Assembly (NCBI GenBank): GCA_018241695.1
Contig: JAFEDH010000030.1
Span: 62,001-126,000, forward strand
Direction of reading: 5' to 3'
DNA: 64,000 bases
From: Pseudomonadota bacterium
GTDB lineage: Bacteria > Pseudomonadota > Gammaproteobacteria > Burkholderiales > Rhodocyclaceae
Position 1 is the stretch's first letter; each line of letters starts with the position of its first letter. The notes beneath the pieces were generated by a model. That model was not told the DNA's origin, did no database searches, and saw only the letters and a list, made by a program, of their open reading frames with translations. Below are positions 1-9,649 of the stretch, piece after piece. The position numbers and the translations under genes are program-made.

Positions 1-1
1 G

Positions 2-1264
2 GATTTCGGCGGTCGCCGCCGTGGCTATTCGATGATGAACGACATCCTCGGTCCCCTATCGTCCCTCAAGCACGTCCGCGATCATTTCGAAGCCTGGATG
101 CCCGACGAGCCGCGCAGCGCGGCACCTTACGAGGCGATCGGCGGCCAGGCCTGGGTGCGTTACCAGCCCAAGGGCTGTGTGGGCATCATCGGTACCTGGA
201 ATGCGCCGTTGTTCACCCTGCTCTCCCCCCTGGCCTGTGCGCTGGGCGCGGGCAACCGGGCCATTCTCAAGCCTTCGGAGGTGGTCCCCCGCACCGGCGA
301 GGTGCTCGCCGCCGCCTTTGCCGAAATGATCGATCCACTGGAGGTGGGCGTGCTCCTTGGTGGTCCCGATGTAGCCCAGGCATTTACGCGCCAGCCTTTC
401 GATCACCTGGTGTTTACCGGCAGTACCGCGATCGGCCGGGAAGTGATGCGCGGAGCGGCGGAGCATCTGGTACCTGTCACCCTGGAACTGGGTGGAAAGT
501 CGCCGACCCTCGTAGGCCGCAGCGCCGATCTGGGCATGACCGCCTTCCGCCTCGCCGCCGCCAAGGTGACCAATGGCGGCCAGATTTGCGTCAACCCCGA
601 TGTGACCTACATCCCTGAAGACAGGCTGGAAGCCTTCATTGCAGCATTCCGTGTCGCGTACGAAGAACTGCTGCCGACGATCCGCGATAACGCCGACGTG
701 ACCGCCGTGGTCAATCCGCGCCATTCGAGCCGGGTCGAGAGCTATGTGGCGGACGCGGCCGCCCGGGGCTTGCGCATCGAGTCCCTGTCCGAAACGGTTC
801 CGGCGGACGATACGGAAAACCGCCGGCGGGGCGCCCGCCTGGTGGTCAACCCCGGCGCCGACGCGCTGATCATGCAGCACGAGATCTTCGGTCCGGCCAT
901 GGCCATCAAGACCTACCACCGGATCGAGGAGGCCGTGGCGGATATCAACAGCCGCCCACGTCCTCTTGCCCTTTATTATTTCGGCACGGACGAGGCGGAG
1001 CAGGCGTTCGTGCTCGACCACACCATTTCCGGCGGTGTCTGCATCAACGAGGCGATGGCGCACGGTGGTCTTCACGATGCGCCGTTTGGCGGCGTCGGTG
1101 ATGCCGGCATGGGCCACTATCACGGTCGCGAAGGCTTCATCGAATTCAGCCATCTGCGTACCGTCTACAAAGCCAGCGAAATCGATCCCCGCAAGGAGTG
1201 GGGCATGGTGCCTCCCTATCCGGAATGGCTGGAAGGCGCCCTGGAAGCATCGATCACACCCTGA
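2..1264 (+). CDS. Aldehyde dehydrogenase, coniferyl-aldehyde dehydrogenase type (5' end outside window)
   Basis: Oxidises an aldehyde to the carboxylic acid with NAD(P)+. The reading frame is open from base 2, and the residues before the first ATG (DFGGRRRGYS) align with the interior of the next gene (DFGNRPKAVT), so the true start lies upstream of the window. The catalytic Glu sits in ELGGKSP (codon at 485) and the nucleophilic Cys in GQICVNP (codon at 587), so the enzyme looks intact. The C-terminal block FGGVGDAGMGHYHGREGF matches coniferyl-aldehyde-type dehydrogenases. It is a paralogue of the next gene. With the PQQ dehydrogenase two genes on it probably completes an alcohol-aldehyde-acid route. 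The substrate is not known. Confidence 0.9.
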   Translation, partial: DFGGRRRGYSMMNDILGPLSSLKHVRDHFEAWMPDEPRSAAPYEAIGGQAWVRYQPKGCVGIIGTWNAPLFTLLSPLACALGAGNRAILKPSEVVPRTGEVLAAAFAEMIDPLEVGVLLGGPDVAQAFTRQPFDHLVFTGSTAIGREVMRGAAEHLVPVTLELGGKSPTLVGRSADLGMTAFRLAAAKVTNGGQICVNPDVTYIPEDRLEAFIAAFRVAYEELLPTIRDNADVTAVVNPRHSSRVESYVADAAARGLRIESLSETVPADDTENRRRGARLVVNPGADALIMQHEIFGPAMAIKTYHRIEEAVADINSRPRPLALYYFGTDEAEQAFVLDHTISGGVCINEAMAHGGLHDAPFGGVGDAGMGHYHGREGFIEFSHLRTVYKASEIDPRKEWGMVPPYPEWLEGALEASITP

Positions 1265-1335
1265 AGGGCAGTGAAGGCGAATGGTTCCCCGGATCGCGGT
1301 TTACAATTGCAAGGTGAATGAATGAGGAGATTGCC

Positions 1336-2778
1336 GTGGATACCATGACCCGTAACGACACCACCGTAGAAGAACTGACCGCCCTGGTGGCGCAGCAGCG
1401 CGCCGCCCGTATCACCGAAGGGCCGGTGAGCGCCGCGGTACGCCAGGACCGGCTGCAACGCGCGATCAACATGCTGGTGAAGCATCGCGATGCGATCTGT
1501 GCCGCCGCCAACGCCGATTTCGGCAACCGGCCCAAAGCCGTGACCATGATGATGGATCTGATGGGCGCCATCACCTCGCTCAAGGACTGCCGGAAAAATG
1601 TCGCCCGCTGGATGAAACCGCGCAAGGCTCGGGGCGTGATGCCCTTCAGCCTGTTCGGTGCCAAGGGTTGGGTCGAATATCACCCCAAGGGCACGGTCGG
1701 CATCCTCGGCACCTGGAACTACCCGATCTACACCACTATCGCCCCCCTGGCCTATGTGCTGGCGGCCGGCAACCGGGCCGTGATCAAGCCGTCCGAACTC
1801 AACCCGCGCACCGCCCAGGTGCTGGCCATGGCCGTGACCGAATTTTTCGATCCTGCCGAAGTGGCCGTGGTCAATGGTGGTATCGAACTGGGCCAGGCCT
1901 TCTCGGCACAACATTTCGACCATCTCGTCCTCACCGGCGGCACGGCCGTGGCCAAGGCCGTGATGCGCAACGCGGCGGAACACCTGGTCCCCCTGACGCT
2001 GGAACTGGGCGGCAAGTCTCCGGTGGTGGTGAGTCGCAGCGCCGATCTTGCCATGGCCTGTGAACGCATCATGATCGGCAAGGGCACCAACAGCGGCCAG
2101 CTCTGCGTGAATGCCGACTATGTCTACGTCCCCACCGAAAAGCTGGAGGATTTCATCGCCTCCCTGCGCAAATCCTATGATCGTCTCTATCCCGGCAGCT
2201 ATGCGGACAATCCGGACTGGGTGTCCGTCATCAGCGACCGGCACTGCGTCCGGGTCGATGGCTATGTGACTGAAGCCGCCGCCCGGGGTGCCCGGATCGA
2301 GACCTTCGGCGGTCCCTACGAGGGTGCGAAGCAGCGCCGCCTGCCGCTGCGCCTGGTGATCGATCCGGCCGAGGACACGGCCATCATGCGGAACGAAATC
2401 TTCGGCCCGGCCCTGGTGGTGCTCACCTATGACCGTCTGGGTGCGGCGATCGACGCCATCAACGCTCGCCCGCGCCCGCTGGCGCTGTATTACTTCGGCA
2501 AGGATGAAGCCGAGCAGCGGCATCTGCTCGATCACACCATTTCCGGCGGCGTGACGCTGAACGACATCGCCATGCATCCGGCGCTGGAGGACGCTCCCTT
2601 TGGCGGTATCGGTGATTCGGGCATGGGCCACTATCACGGCCATGAGGGCTTCCTCGAATTCAGCCATGCGCGCACGGTATACAAGGCCGGCTGGTTCGAT
2701 CCGCGCCGCACCTTCGGCCTGCTGCCGCCCTACAGCAAAAAGCTGGAAGCCATGATGGAAAAGGCGATCAAGCCATGA
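1336..2778 (+). CDS. Aldehyde dehydrogenase, coniferyl-aldehyde dehydrogenase type
   Basis: NAD(P)-dependent aldehyde dehydrogenase of about 480 residues, full length for the family. Catalytic Glu is near residue 223 (ELGGKSP) and nucleophilic Cys near residue 257 (GQLCVNA). I chose the GTG at 1336 because AGGAG lies 6 bases upstream (1325-1329). An in-frame ATG at 1318 has AAGGTG only one base away and is a weaker alternative. It is a tandem paralogue of the preceding gene, sharing the WNxPxxTxxxPL region and the C-terminal GMGHYHG block. Its stop overlaps the PQQ dehydrogenase start by 4 bases, so the two are translated together and probably act in series. Confidence 0.92.
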   Translation: MDTMTRNDTTVEELTALVAQQRAARITEGPVSAAVRQDRLQRAINMLVKHRDAICAAANADFGNRPKAVTMMMDLMGAITSLKDCRKNVARWMKPRKARGVMPFSLFGAKGWVEYHPKGTVGILGTWNYPIYTTIAPLAYVLAAGNRAVIKPSELNPRTAQVLAMAVTEFFDPAEVAVVNGGIELGQAFSAQHFDHLVLTGGTAVAKAVMRNAAEHLVPLTLELGGKSPVVVSRSADLAMACERIMIGKGTNSGQLCVNADYVYVPTEKLEDFIASLRKSYDRLYPGSYADNPDWVSVISDRHCVRVDGYVTEAAARGARIETFGGPYEGAKQRRLPLRLVIDPAEDTAIMRNEIFGPALVVLTYDRLGAAIDAINARPRPLALYYFGKDEAEQRHLLDHTISGGVTLNDIAMHPALEDAPFGGIGDSGMGHYHGHEGFLEFSHARTVYKAGWFDPRRTFGLLPPYSKKLEAMMEKAIKP

Positions 2779-4889
2779 TGAATATCTTGCGCCGGATCAG
2801 GCCGGCCCTGTTCGCCCTGGTGGCAACGGCGGCTACCGTTGCCATCGCGGGTCCGGCGGCGGTGGATGGGGCCCGCCTGGGCCAGGCCGATCGCGAGCCC
2901 GGCAACTGGATGACGCATGGTCGCACGTATGACGAGCAGCGTTACAGCCCGCTGACCCAGATCGACGATAAAAACGTGAAGCGCCTGGGGCTGGCCTGGA
3001 GCCGGGAACTGGAATTCGACCGTGGCATGGAAGCAACGCCCCTGGTGATCGATGGGGTCATGTATGTCACCGGGCCATGGAGCATCGTCTATGCGCTGGA
3101 TGCAGTCAGCGGCAGGCAACTGTGGAAATATGACCCCAAGGTGGATCGCGGACTCGCTGGCAATTTCTGCTGCGGCCCGGTGAACCGGGGTGTTGCCGCG
3201 TGGCAGGGCCGGATTTACGTGGGGGTGCTCGATGGCCGCCTGGTGGCGCTGGATGCGCGCAATGGCCACCCCGTGTGGAGCGTGCAGACGACGGACAAGG
3301 CGCGACCCTATGCCAGTACCGGTGCGCCCCGCGTGGTCAAGGGCCGGGTGCTGATCGGCAATGGTGGCGCCGAGCTTGGCGTGCGTGGCTATATCTCGGC
3401 CTACGACGCGGCTAGCGGAAAACTGGACTGGCGCTTCTATACCGTGCCCGGCGATCCTTCCAAGCCTTTCGAAAGCAAGGCGCTGGAGATGGCCGCCAAG
3501 ACCTGGAACGGGGATCAGTGGTGGATCTGGGGCGGCGGCGGTACGGTGTGGGACGCCATGTCCTACGATCCGCAACTCGATCTGCTGTATATCGGTGTTG
3601 GCAACGGCTCCACCTGGCCGCGCGCGCTGCGCAGCCCCGGTGGCGGCGACAACCTCTTCCTTTCCTCCATCGTCGCCCTGCGTCCCGAAACCGGCGAATA
3701 TGTCTGGCATTACCAGCTGGCGCCCGGAGAACAGTGGGATTATCCGGCAACCACCCAGATGATCCTGGCGGATATGGAAATCGGCGGCGTCATGCGCCAT
3801 GTGCTGATCCAGACGCCCAAGCATGGCTTCGTCTATGTGCTGGACCGGACCAACGGCAAGCTCTTGTCCGCGGAAAAATTTACCCGGGTGAACTGGGCCA
3901 GCGGCTATGACCTCGCCACCGGGCGTCCGATCGAAAATCCGGAGGCCGACTACAGCAAGAACGACAAGCCCTTCCTGCAATATCCCGGTCCGCTGGGTGG
4001 GCACAACTGGCCGGCGATGTCTTTCAACCCCCGTCTGGGGCTGATCTATTTCAGCGAGACCCAGCATCCGAACTATTACCGCCTCGATCCCACGGCCCGG
4101 TTCGAGGACCACGGGCGGCGCTGGAATATCAGCCAGGATTATTCGCTGATGATGAAAGACCCGCGCATGATTGCGGAGGTCGACCAGAACACCCGCGGTT
4201 CGCTGATCGCCTGGAACGTGGCCCAGGGCAAGCCGGCATGGCAGGTGGAGCAGTCGCTCCCCGCCAACGGCGCCACGCTGGCCACGGCCGGGAATCTGGT
4301 TTTCTTCGGTGCGGCCGATGGCAATTTCATCGCGTATTCCGCCGACAGCGGAACCCGCCTCTGGTCCTTCGACACCGGGGTCGGCGTGATGGGCGGCCCC
4401 ATCACCTACACGGTCAAGGGTCGGCAGTATGTGGCCGTGGGCAGTGGCTGGGGTGGCGGAATCGCATCCGCCTTCAAGGACATTTCCGCCGTCGATCAGC
4501 GCCGCAATACCAGCCGTTTGCTGGTATTCAGCCTGGATGCCAAGGGCAAGGTACCGCCCCCGGTGCTGCTGGGCCGGGTCAATGACACACCGCCGGTCAA
4601 GATGGTGCCCGAGCAGATCTACCGGGGCGGCATCCTGTTCAGCACCCAGTGCGGGATGTGTCACGGTTCCGGTGCGGGTGGCGTACCCGAGCTGAGCACC
4701 ATGAGCGCCCGCACGCGTGCCGACTTCATGGGCATCGTTCTGGGCGGGCTGCGTGCCGACAAGGGCATGCCGGCCTTCCATGAGCAACTGACCGTGGAGG
4801 ATGCGACAGCGATCAAGACCTTCGTCGAGTTTGTTGCCAACATGGAAAAAGCCGCCACGGCCAGGAAAGCCTCTGCCAAGTCGCCGTGA
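2775..4889 (+). CDS. PQQ-dependent quinohaemoprotein alcohol dehydrogenase with C-terminal cytochrome c
   Basis: Periplasmic oxidation of an alcohol to an aldehyde using pyrroloquinoline quinone, with electrons passed to an internal haem c. The first about 35 residues form a signal peptide (RRIRP, then a hydrophobic run, then AxA-type cleavage). The eight-bladed propeller region carries the adjacent-cysteine disulfide pair characteristic of PQQ alcohol dehydrogenases (Cys132-Cys133 in GNFCCGP) and the WDAMSYDP / IGVGNGSTW motifs near the quinone. A single haem-binding CGMCH (residues 626-630) marks a type II quinohaemoprotein. At 704 aa it has normal family length. It overlaps the upstream aldehyde dehydrogenase by ATGA. 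No PQQ biosynthesis genes are in the window. Confidence 0.93.
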   Translation: MMNILRRIRPALFALVATAATVAIAGPAAVDGARLGQADREPGNWMTHGRTYDEQRYSPLTQIDDKNVKRLGLAWSRELEFDRGMEATPLVIDGVMYVTGPWSIVYALDAVSGRQLWKYDPKVDRGLAGNFCCGPVNRGVAAWQGRIYVGVLDGRLVALDARNGHPVWSVQTTDKARPYASTGAPRVVKGRVLIGNGGAELGVRGYISAYDAASGKLDWRFYTVPGDPSKPFESKALEMAAKTWNGDQWWIWGGGGTVWDAMSYDPQLDLLYIGVGNGSTWPRALRSPGGGDNLFLSSIVALRPETGEYVWHYQLAPGEQWDYPATTQMILADMEIGGVMRHVLIQTPKHGFVYVLDRTNGKLLSAEKFTRVNWASGYDLATGRPIENPEADYSKNDKPFLQYPGPLGGHNWPAMSFNPRLGLIYFSETQHPNYYRLDPTARFEDHGRRWNISQDYSLMMKDPRMIAEVDQNTRGSLIAWNVAQGKPAWQVEQSLPANGATLATAGNLVFFGAADGNFIAYSADSGTRLWSFDTGVGVMGGPITYTVKGRQYVAVGSGWGGGIASAFKDISAVDQRRNTSRLLVFSLDAKGKVPPPVLLGRVNDTPPVKMVPEQIYRGGILFSTQCGMCHGSGAGGVPELSTMSARTRADFMGIVLGGLRADKGMPAFHEQLTVEDATAIKTFVEFVANMEKAATARKASAKSP

Positions 4890-4955
4890 CCTTCCTGCGA
4901 ATCCCCCGGCCCTGGTGAATGAAGGGTCGGGCGTCATGGAAAGCAAGCGTCGGAT

Positions 4956-6086
4956 ATGAAGTGCACCGTGCCGGATTACGACGCCCTGGTGGATTCGATT
5001 TACCGGGGGGCGACCCAGGAGCAGCCCTGGCTTCAGGTGGTGGAGCGTCTGGCGCGCATTCTGGAAGCGGATGACGCCACGCTGTACATGTACTCCCTGC
5101 GCGACCAGTACTGCAACTATTTTGTTTCCACCTCGAAAATGCCCAGTCTGCGGGATCGCGGCTATGTGAACCGGATCATCCAGGAAGGCCGCCGTTATGG
5201 CGCCGATCCTGCCCGCCATCCGCTGACCTGGCGCAATGCCCGCTACCGTGACCTGCGCGAGGCGGATATTTACAAGCGGTATATCGCGCCCGCCGGCATC
5301 GAGCACATGATGGTTCAGGATATCTATGACGACGGGGAAACCCAGATCCGGATCGCCCTGAGCCGTTTCGGTACCCGCAGCGACTTCAACGGCGAGGAAT
5401 GCGCCTTGCTGGAAAGGGTGTCACACCATGTATTGCGCTCCCTGGAATTCCGGACCGCGCTGGAGGAAAAATCAGCCTACTCGGACCAGCTGGCCGAACT
5501 GCTTTCACGCATGTCGATCGGGACGCTGGTCGTCGATTCGGACAAGCAGGTGCTGTCCTTCAACCCGGCGGCATCCCGGGCCTGCGCGCGCGGCCTGGGT
5601 GTGGCCATGGCCCAGGGGCGCCTGAGCTTCGGCTCCGGCGTGGAAGCCACCCGGCTCGCCCAGGGGCTGGATATGGTGCTGTCGGCGCGGCGCCGCGGCA
5701 TCATCTGGCAGGATACGGTTTCCGGCATGCTGAGCGCGGCGCCGGGAATGCCGGCCCTCGAAGTGGTGATCAAGCCGCTGTCATTGATGAACACATCGAC
5801 GGCGCCCACCCGGCCCGCTGCGCTGATCCTGCTCAACGATACCCGTGGCAATGGTGATGCGGTGGAGGTCAAGACGCTGTGCAGGGTTTATCACCTCACG
5901 GAGCGTCAGGCCACCCTGGTTGCCCTGCTCGGGCAGGGGCATACCTTCAACGAGGTGGCTTCGATCCTGGGCATTTCGGTCAATACGGTGAAAAAGCACG
6001 CCAAGAGTACTTACGAGAAGCTGGGCGTGAATCGCCGTTCGCAGGTGGTCGCGATGTTTTCACGCTGTTCCGCGAATTTCGCCTGA
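4956..6086 (+). CDS. LuxR-family transcriptional regulator
   Basis: DNA-binding regulator of 376 aa. The C-terminal about 60 residues form a LuxR/FixJ helix-turn-helix (LTERQATLVALL, then NEVASILGISVNTVKKH and YEKLGVNRR). The N-terminal 300 residues look like a PAS/GAF-type sensor without a receiver Asp pattern, so it is probably not a classical response regulator. It lies 66 bases downstream of the PQQ dehydrogenase on the same strand and may control the alcohol/aldehyde oxidation genes upstream or the SDR downstream. The start has only a weak ribosome-binding site. The ligand is unknown. Confidence 0.85.
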   Translation: MKCTVPDYDALVDSIYRGATQEQPWLQVVERLARILEADDATLYMYSLRDQYCNYFVSTSKMPSLRDRGYVNRIIQEGRRYGADPARHPLTWRNARYRDLREADIYKRYIAPAGIEHMMVQDIYDDGETQIRIALSRFGTRSDFNGEECALLERVSHHVLRSLEFRTALEEKSAYSDQLAELLSRMSIGTLVVDSDKQVLSFNPAASRACARGLGVAMAQGRLSFGSGVEATRLAQGLDMVLSARRRGIIWQDTVSGMLSAAPGMPALEVVIKPLSLMNTSTAPTRPAALILLNDTRGNGDAVEVKTLCRVYHLTERQATLVALLGQGHTFNEVASILGISVNTVKKHAKSTYEKLGVNRRSQVVAMFSRCSANFA

Positions 6087-6140
6087 GCCCTTCCGGGCAT
6101 ATCTTCCCGGCTTCATCAGCGGATTATCAGAGGAGAGGAA

Positions 6141-6992
6141 ATGACCTGTCGTCATACCCTGGAAGGACGGAATGTACTGGTGAGCGGGGGAGCCACGGGA
6201 ATCGGCCGCGCCTGTGCCGTGCGTGCCGTGGCCGAAGGCGCCATCGTGACCATCTGCGGACGGAATGCGCAACGGCTGGAATCCGTGGCCGGAGAGATTG
6301 CCGCGGCGAATTCCGGACCGGGCGCCATTCGCTGGATGGCGGCCGACGTGACCCGCGAAACCGATGTCGAGCGGATCGTTGCCCATGCCGCCGGAACCTC
6401 CGGAAAGCTCCATGGCTGCATCGCCAATGCGGGTGGCGGCGGCATGCCGGCGCCCTACCATCTGCAGACTGCGGAAGAATTCCAGCGCGTTCTGGGCCTC
6501 AATGTGATGGGCACCCTGCTGTGCATCAAGCATTCCATTTCCGCCATGATGACCAATGGCGGAGGTTCCTTCATCGCCATGTCCTCCATCGCTGCCGGCA
6601 CCACCCATCGCTACTTCGGCGCCTATCCCGCCGCCAAGGCGGCGATGGAAGCCATGATGCTCAATGCCGCCGATGAATACGGACACCTGAATATCCGCTT
6701 CAATTCGATCCGTCCCGGCTATACGGCCACCGAAATCATGGAGAACGTGCCGCCCGAAAGTCTGGCGTATCGCAGTTATGTGGACAACACGCCGATGGGC
6801 GGTGTCTCCAGGCCCGAGGATATTGCCGATCTCGCCCGCTTTCTGCTCAGCGATGAATCCAGGCGGATCACCGGGCAGGTGATCGCGGTGGACGGCGGCA
6901 ATGAAATACGCCGGGGTCCCGATTTCTCCGAAGCGGTTACCGCCATCCACGGCGAGCGCGCTTTCGGGTTCGGGAACCGGTCGAATGGCTGA
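6141..6992 (+). CDS. SDR family NAD(P)-dependent oxidoreductase
   Basis: Classical short-chain dehydrogenase/reductase of 283 aa that interconverts an alcohol and a ketone. Visible motifs are the cofactor loop SGGATGIGRA near residue 15, the structural NAG (IANAGGGG), the catalytic Tyr162-xxx-Lys166 and the Ser in the preceding MSSIAAG. A strong site GAGGAGAGGAA precedes the ATG. It is about 25 residues longer at the C-terminus than a minimal SDR. It follows the LuxR gene by 54 bases. Substrate unknown; the context suggests a hydroxyacyl-CoA or alicyclic alcohol. Confidence 0.88.
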   Translation: MTCRHTLEGRNVLVSGGATGIGRACAVRAVAEGAIVTICGRNAQRLESVAGEIAAANSGPGAIRWMAADVTRETDVERIVAHAAGTSGKLHGCIANAGGGGMPAPYHLQTAEEFQRVLGLNVMGTLLCIKHSISAMMTNGGGSFIAMSSIAAGTTHRYFGAYPAAKAAMEAMMLNAADEYGHLNIRFNSIRPGYTATEIMENVPPESLAYRSYVDNTPMGGVSRPEDIADLARFLLSDESRRITGQVIAVDGGNEIRRGPDFSEAVTAIHGERAFGFGNRSNG

Positions 6993-7088
6993 TAAAGCGG
7001 GAAATTTTGTGAGTCCCGCAAATTCCGCAAACGCTACGCCTGCCGGTCTTGCGCGGGAATGTCTTTACACACGGGGCAACTCTTTGCC

Positions 7089-7442
7089 ATGAACACCACC
7101 GTCCTCTATCACAATCCCCGCTGCTCCAAGTCCCGGGGCGCGCTTGAGATCCTGCGCGAAAAGGGCATCCGGCCCGAAGTGGTCGCCTATCTTGAAACGC
7201 CACCGGATGCGGCGCAGCTTGGAAAACTGCTTGCGCTGCTCGGCCTGGACGATCCCCGCGCCCTGATGCGCAAGGGCGAACCCGAATACGAAGCACTGGG
7301 ACTGGCCGATGCCGCTTTGTCGAAAGATCAACTGATCGCCGCCATGGTGGCCCATCCCCGGCTGATCGAACGGCCCGTTTTCGTGCACAAGGGCAGGGCG
7401 GTCATCGGCCGTCCGCCCGAACGGGTGCTCGAAATTCTCTAA
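7089..7442 (+). CDS. ArsC/Spx-type glutaredoxin-like arsenate reductase family protein
   Basis: A 117-aa thioredoxin-fold protein of the ArsC family. The N-terminal YHNPRCSKSRGAL holds the catalytic Cys12 and the C-terminal RPVFVHKGRAVIGRPPE is the family signature. Genes of this type reduce arsenate with glutathione/glutaredoxin, but many are of uncertain function. An upstream in-frame ATG at 7059 would add 10 unrelated residues; homology begins at 7089. No ars operon surrounds it. Its 3' end overlaps the convergent TetR gene by 4 bases. Confidence 0.85.
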   Translation: MNTTVLYHNPRCSKSRGALEILREKGIRPEVVAYLETPPDAAQLGKLLALLGLDDPRALMRKGEPEYEALGLADAALSKDQLIAAMVAHPRLIERPVFVHKGRAVIGRPPERVLEIL

Positions 7443-8230
7443 TCGTCGTCGGGCCGGATTTTCCCCTCGCTACCGGGGAGTGCATCCTGATCGTCATTCC
7501 GGTCCACGCTGTCCACCAGGGCGCGTGCGACACGGATCAGCATCGGCGTCAGCGAGGGGGAAGCGAGCAGGTCGGGGCGTTCCTCGACCAGGGTGGCCAG
7601 CATGTTGCGCACGCCGCGCACGATCATGAAAGCGGCCAGTTCCTTGTCTGTTTCTCCGGCTTCCTCCGGGTGATCCTGGAGCAGCCGGGTCGCGCTGGCC
7701 ACGATCTGCTCCGAACTGCGCGGGCCGCTGCCCATGCCCTGCACCCGCCCGAACTGCATCTGGCGCGAGTAACGCCGGTAGAAATCCTTGCCCAGGGCCA
7801 GCAGCCGGGTTTCGGTCCGCACCGTGCGCTTGAACAGTTCTTCGAGCATGTCGTTGAGTGACTGTCGATGCAGACGGAATAGCAGGGGCGAGGCCGCAAA
7901 CGATTCCTCGTCCATGATTTCCTTGCTGATATGCAGCAGGATGGCGTCCTTGTCCGGGAAGTACTGGTACACCGTACCAACGGCAACGCCGGCATGTGCC
8001 GCGATCTGGCGCGTGGTCACCGCATCGACGCCGCTTTTCTGGATCAGATCCCGGGTCGCATTGACGATGGCCTCGAAGGTGAATTTCGCCCGGGCCTGGG
8101 TCGGTGCGCTCCGGACCGGTGAGGACGATTTGTCACGATTGTGGCGAGCGGCAAGTCGATCTGCCGCCCGGGGTTTTACGGTGCCTGTTTTCATGGGCTT
8201 TTGTTCATTTTTGTTCAATGCACGGAACAT
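7439..8230 (-). CDS. TetR/AcrR-family transcriptional regulator
   Basis: Repressor-type regulator of up to 263 aa. The TetR helix-turn-helix lies around residues 55-100 (FEAIVNATRDLI, then TRQIAAHAGVAVGTVYQYF), preceded by a basic, probably disordered N-terminal tail of about 45 residues. The start is uncertain: the next in-frame ATG at 8194 is equally plausible because neither has a clear ribosome-binding site. It is divergent from the thiolase at 8413, so the 8231-8412 gap is the natural place for its operator and it probably controls the beta-oxidation run that follows. It converges on the ArsC-like gene with a 4-base overlap. Confidence 0.88.
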   Translation of the reverse strand: MFRALNKNEQKPMKTGTVKPRAADRLAARHNRDKSSSPVRSAPTQARAKFTFEAIVNATRDLIQKSGVDAVTTRQIAAHAGVAVGTVYQYFPDKDAILLHISKEIMDEESFAASPLLFRLHRQSLNDMLEELFKRTVRTETRLLALGKDFYRRYSRQMQFGRVQGMGSGPRSSEQIVASATRLLQDHPEEAGETDKELAAFMIVRGVRNMLATLVEERPDLLASPSLTPMLIRVARALVDSVDRNDDQDALPGSEGKIRPDDD

Positions 8231-8412
8231 CAGTATTCATGCGGGTTTTAGAGAGTCTAAAGATTCGCATTCAGATTTATGCTCAGATTTTAGCGGTTGC
8301 TTGAGATTTCCACTATCTTGTACGTCTGCTCTCCGGTGGATTGACGTATCCGCGCCTTGATGCCCTGGATGCCTTTGCCCGGCCGGTTCCCGATATTTCT
8401 TAAAGGACAGTC

Positions 8413-9621
8413 ATGACCGACGTCTTCATTTACGACCATGTGCGCACACCGCGTGGCAAGGGCAAGCCCGATGGCGGGCTGGCCGAAATCACTCCCATGC
8501 AACTTGCAGCCCAGATGCTTCAGGCCCTGCGCGACCGTAACCGGCTGGATACCCGCCTGGTGGAAGACGTTTTCCTCGGCTGCGTCTCCCCCGTCGGCGA
8601 GCAGGGTGGCAACATCGCCCGTATCGCTGCCCTGGTGGCGGGCTTTGACCATTCGGTTCCCGGTGTACAGGTGAATCGCTATTGCGGTTCCGGCCTGGAG
8701 GCGGTGAATTTCGCCGCTGCCAAGGTGGGGGCCGGGCAGGTGGACATGGCCATCGGTGGTGGTGTGGAAAGCATGTCGCGCGTGCCCATGGGCAGCGATG
8801 GCGGTGCCATGGCCCTGGACCCCCAGGTGGCTTTCTCCATCCATTTCATCATGCAGGGCGTGGCCGCCGACCTCCTGGCCACCAAATATGGCTTCACCCG
8901 CGAACAGTGCGATGCCTACGCGGTGGAAAGCCAGCAGCGCGCCGCCAATGCCTGGGCCAGGGGCTACTTCGGGCGCTCCATTGTCGCGCCCAAGGACGTG
9001 GTGGGCCTGCCGGTGCTGGAGAAGGACGAACTGATCCGTCCCGGCACCACGCTGGAATCACTCGCCGCCCTCAAGCCTTCGTTTACCGAAATGGGCACCC
9101 AGTACGGCTTCGACGCCGTGGCTCTGCAGCGCTATCCCGATATCGAAGCCATCGATCACGTGCACCATGCCGGTAACAGCTCCGGCATCGTGGATGGTGC
9201 CGCGGCGGTGCTGGTGGGCAACAAGGAAGCCGGCGCCCGCGCCGGCCTCAGGCCCCGTGCCCGTATCCGTTCCGTCGCCACCGTGGGTTCCGAGCCCACC
9301 ATCATGCTCGATGCGCCGAGCTTCGCCGCCGAGAAGGCGCTGAAAAAGGCCGGCATGAAGGCCGCCGATATCGGCCTCTGGGAACTCAACGAAGCTTTCT
9401 CCTCCGTGGTCCTGTGTCTCATGGAGCGCCTCAGCGTGCCCCACGACAGGATCAACGTGAACGGTGGTGCCATCGCCATGGGTCATCCCCTGGGTGCCAC
9501 CGGTGCCATGATCCTCGGTACCCTGCTCGACGAGATGGAGCGCCGCAAGGTCGGCACCGGCCTCGTCACGCTGTGCGAAGCCGCCGGCATGGGCACCGCC
9601 ACCATCATCGAGCTCGTCTGA
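8413..9621 (+). CDS. Acetyl-CoA C-acyltransferase (thiolase)
   Basis: Cleaves 3-ketoacyl-CoA with CoA to give acetyl-CoA and a shortened acyl-CoA. All three catalytic elements are present: Cys91 in NRYCGSG, His358 in MGHPLGATG and Cys388 in LCEAAGMG. Length 402 aa is standard. AAAGGACAG precedes the ATG. It is followed after 28 bases by the FadB-like fusion, the usual pairing for the thiolase and hydratase/dehydrogenase subunits of a beta-oxidation complex. It heads the run of + genes divergent from the TetR gene. Confidence 0.95.
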   Translation: MTDVFIYDHVRTPRGKGKPDGGLAEITPMQLAAQMLQALRDRNRLDTRLVEDVFLGCVSPVGEQGGNIARIAALVAGFDHSVPGVQVNRYCGSGLEAVNFAAAKVGAGQVDMAIGGGVESMSRVPMGSDGGAMALDPQVAFSIHFIMQGVAADLLATKYGFTREQCDAYAVESQQRAANAWARGYFGRSIVAPKDVVGLPVLEKDELIRPGTTLESLAALKPSFTEMGTQYGFDAVALQRYPDIEAIDHVHHAGNSSGIVDGAAAVLVGNKEAGARAGLRPRARIRSVATVGSEPTIMLDAPSFAAEKALKKAGMKAADIGLWELNEAFSSVVLCLMERLSVPHDRINVNGGAIAMGHPLGATGAMILGTLLDEMERRKVGTGLVTLCEAAGMGTATIIELV

Positions 9622-9649
9622 GCCGCCAACGGAATCCCAAGGAATCGCC

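Noticed and set aside
2730-5306. 858-residue open frame on the - strand opposite the PQQ dehydrogenase
   Set aside because: It is antisense to a gene with clear domains, its translation is low-complexity His/Gly/Arg-rich and has no recognisable motif; long antisense frames are common in GC-rich DNA.
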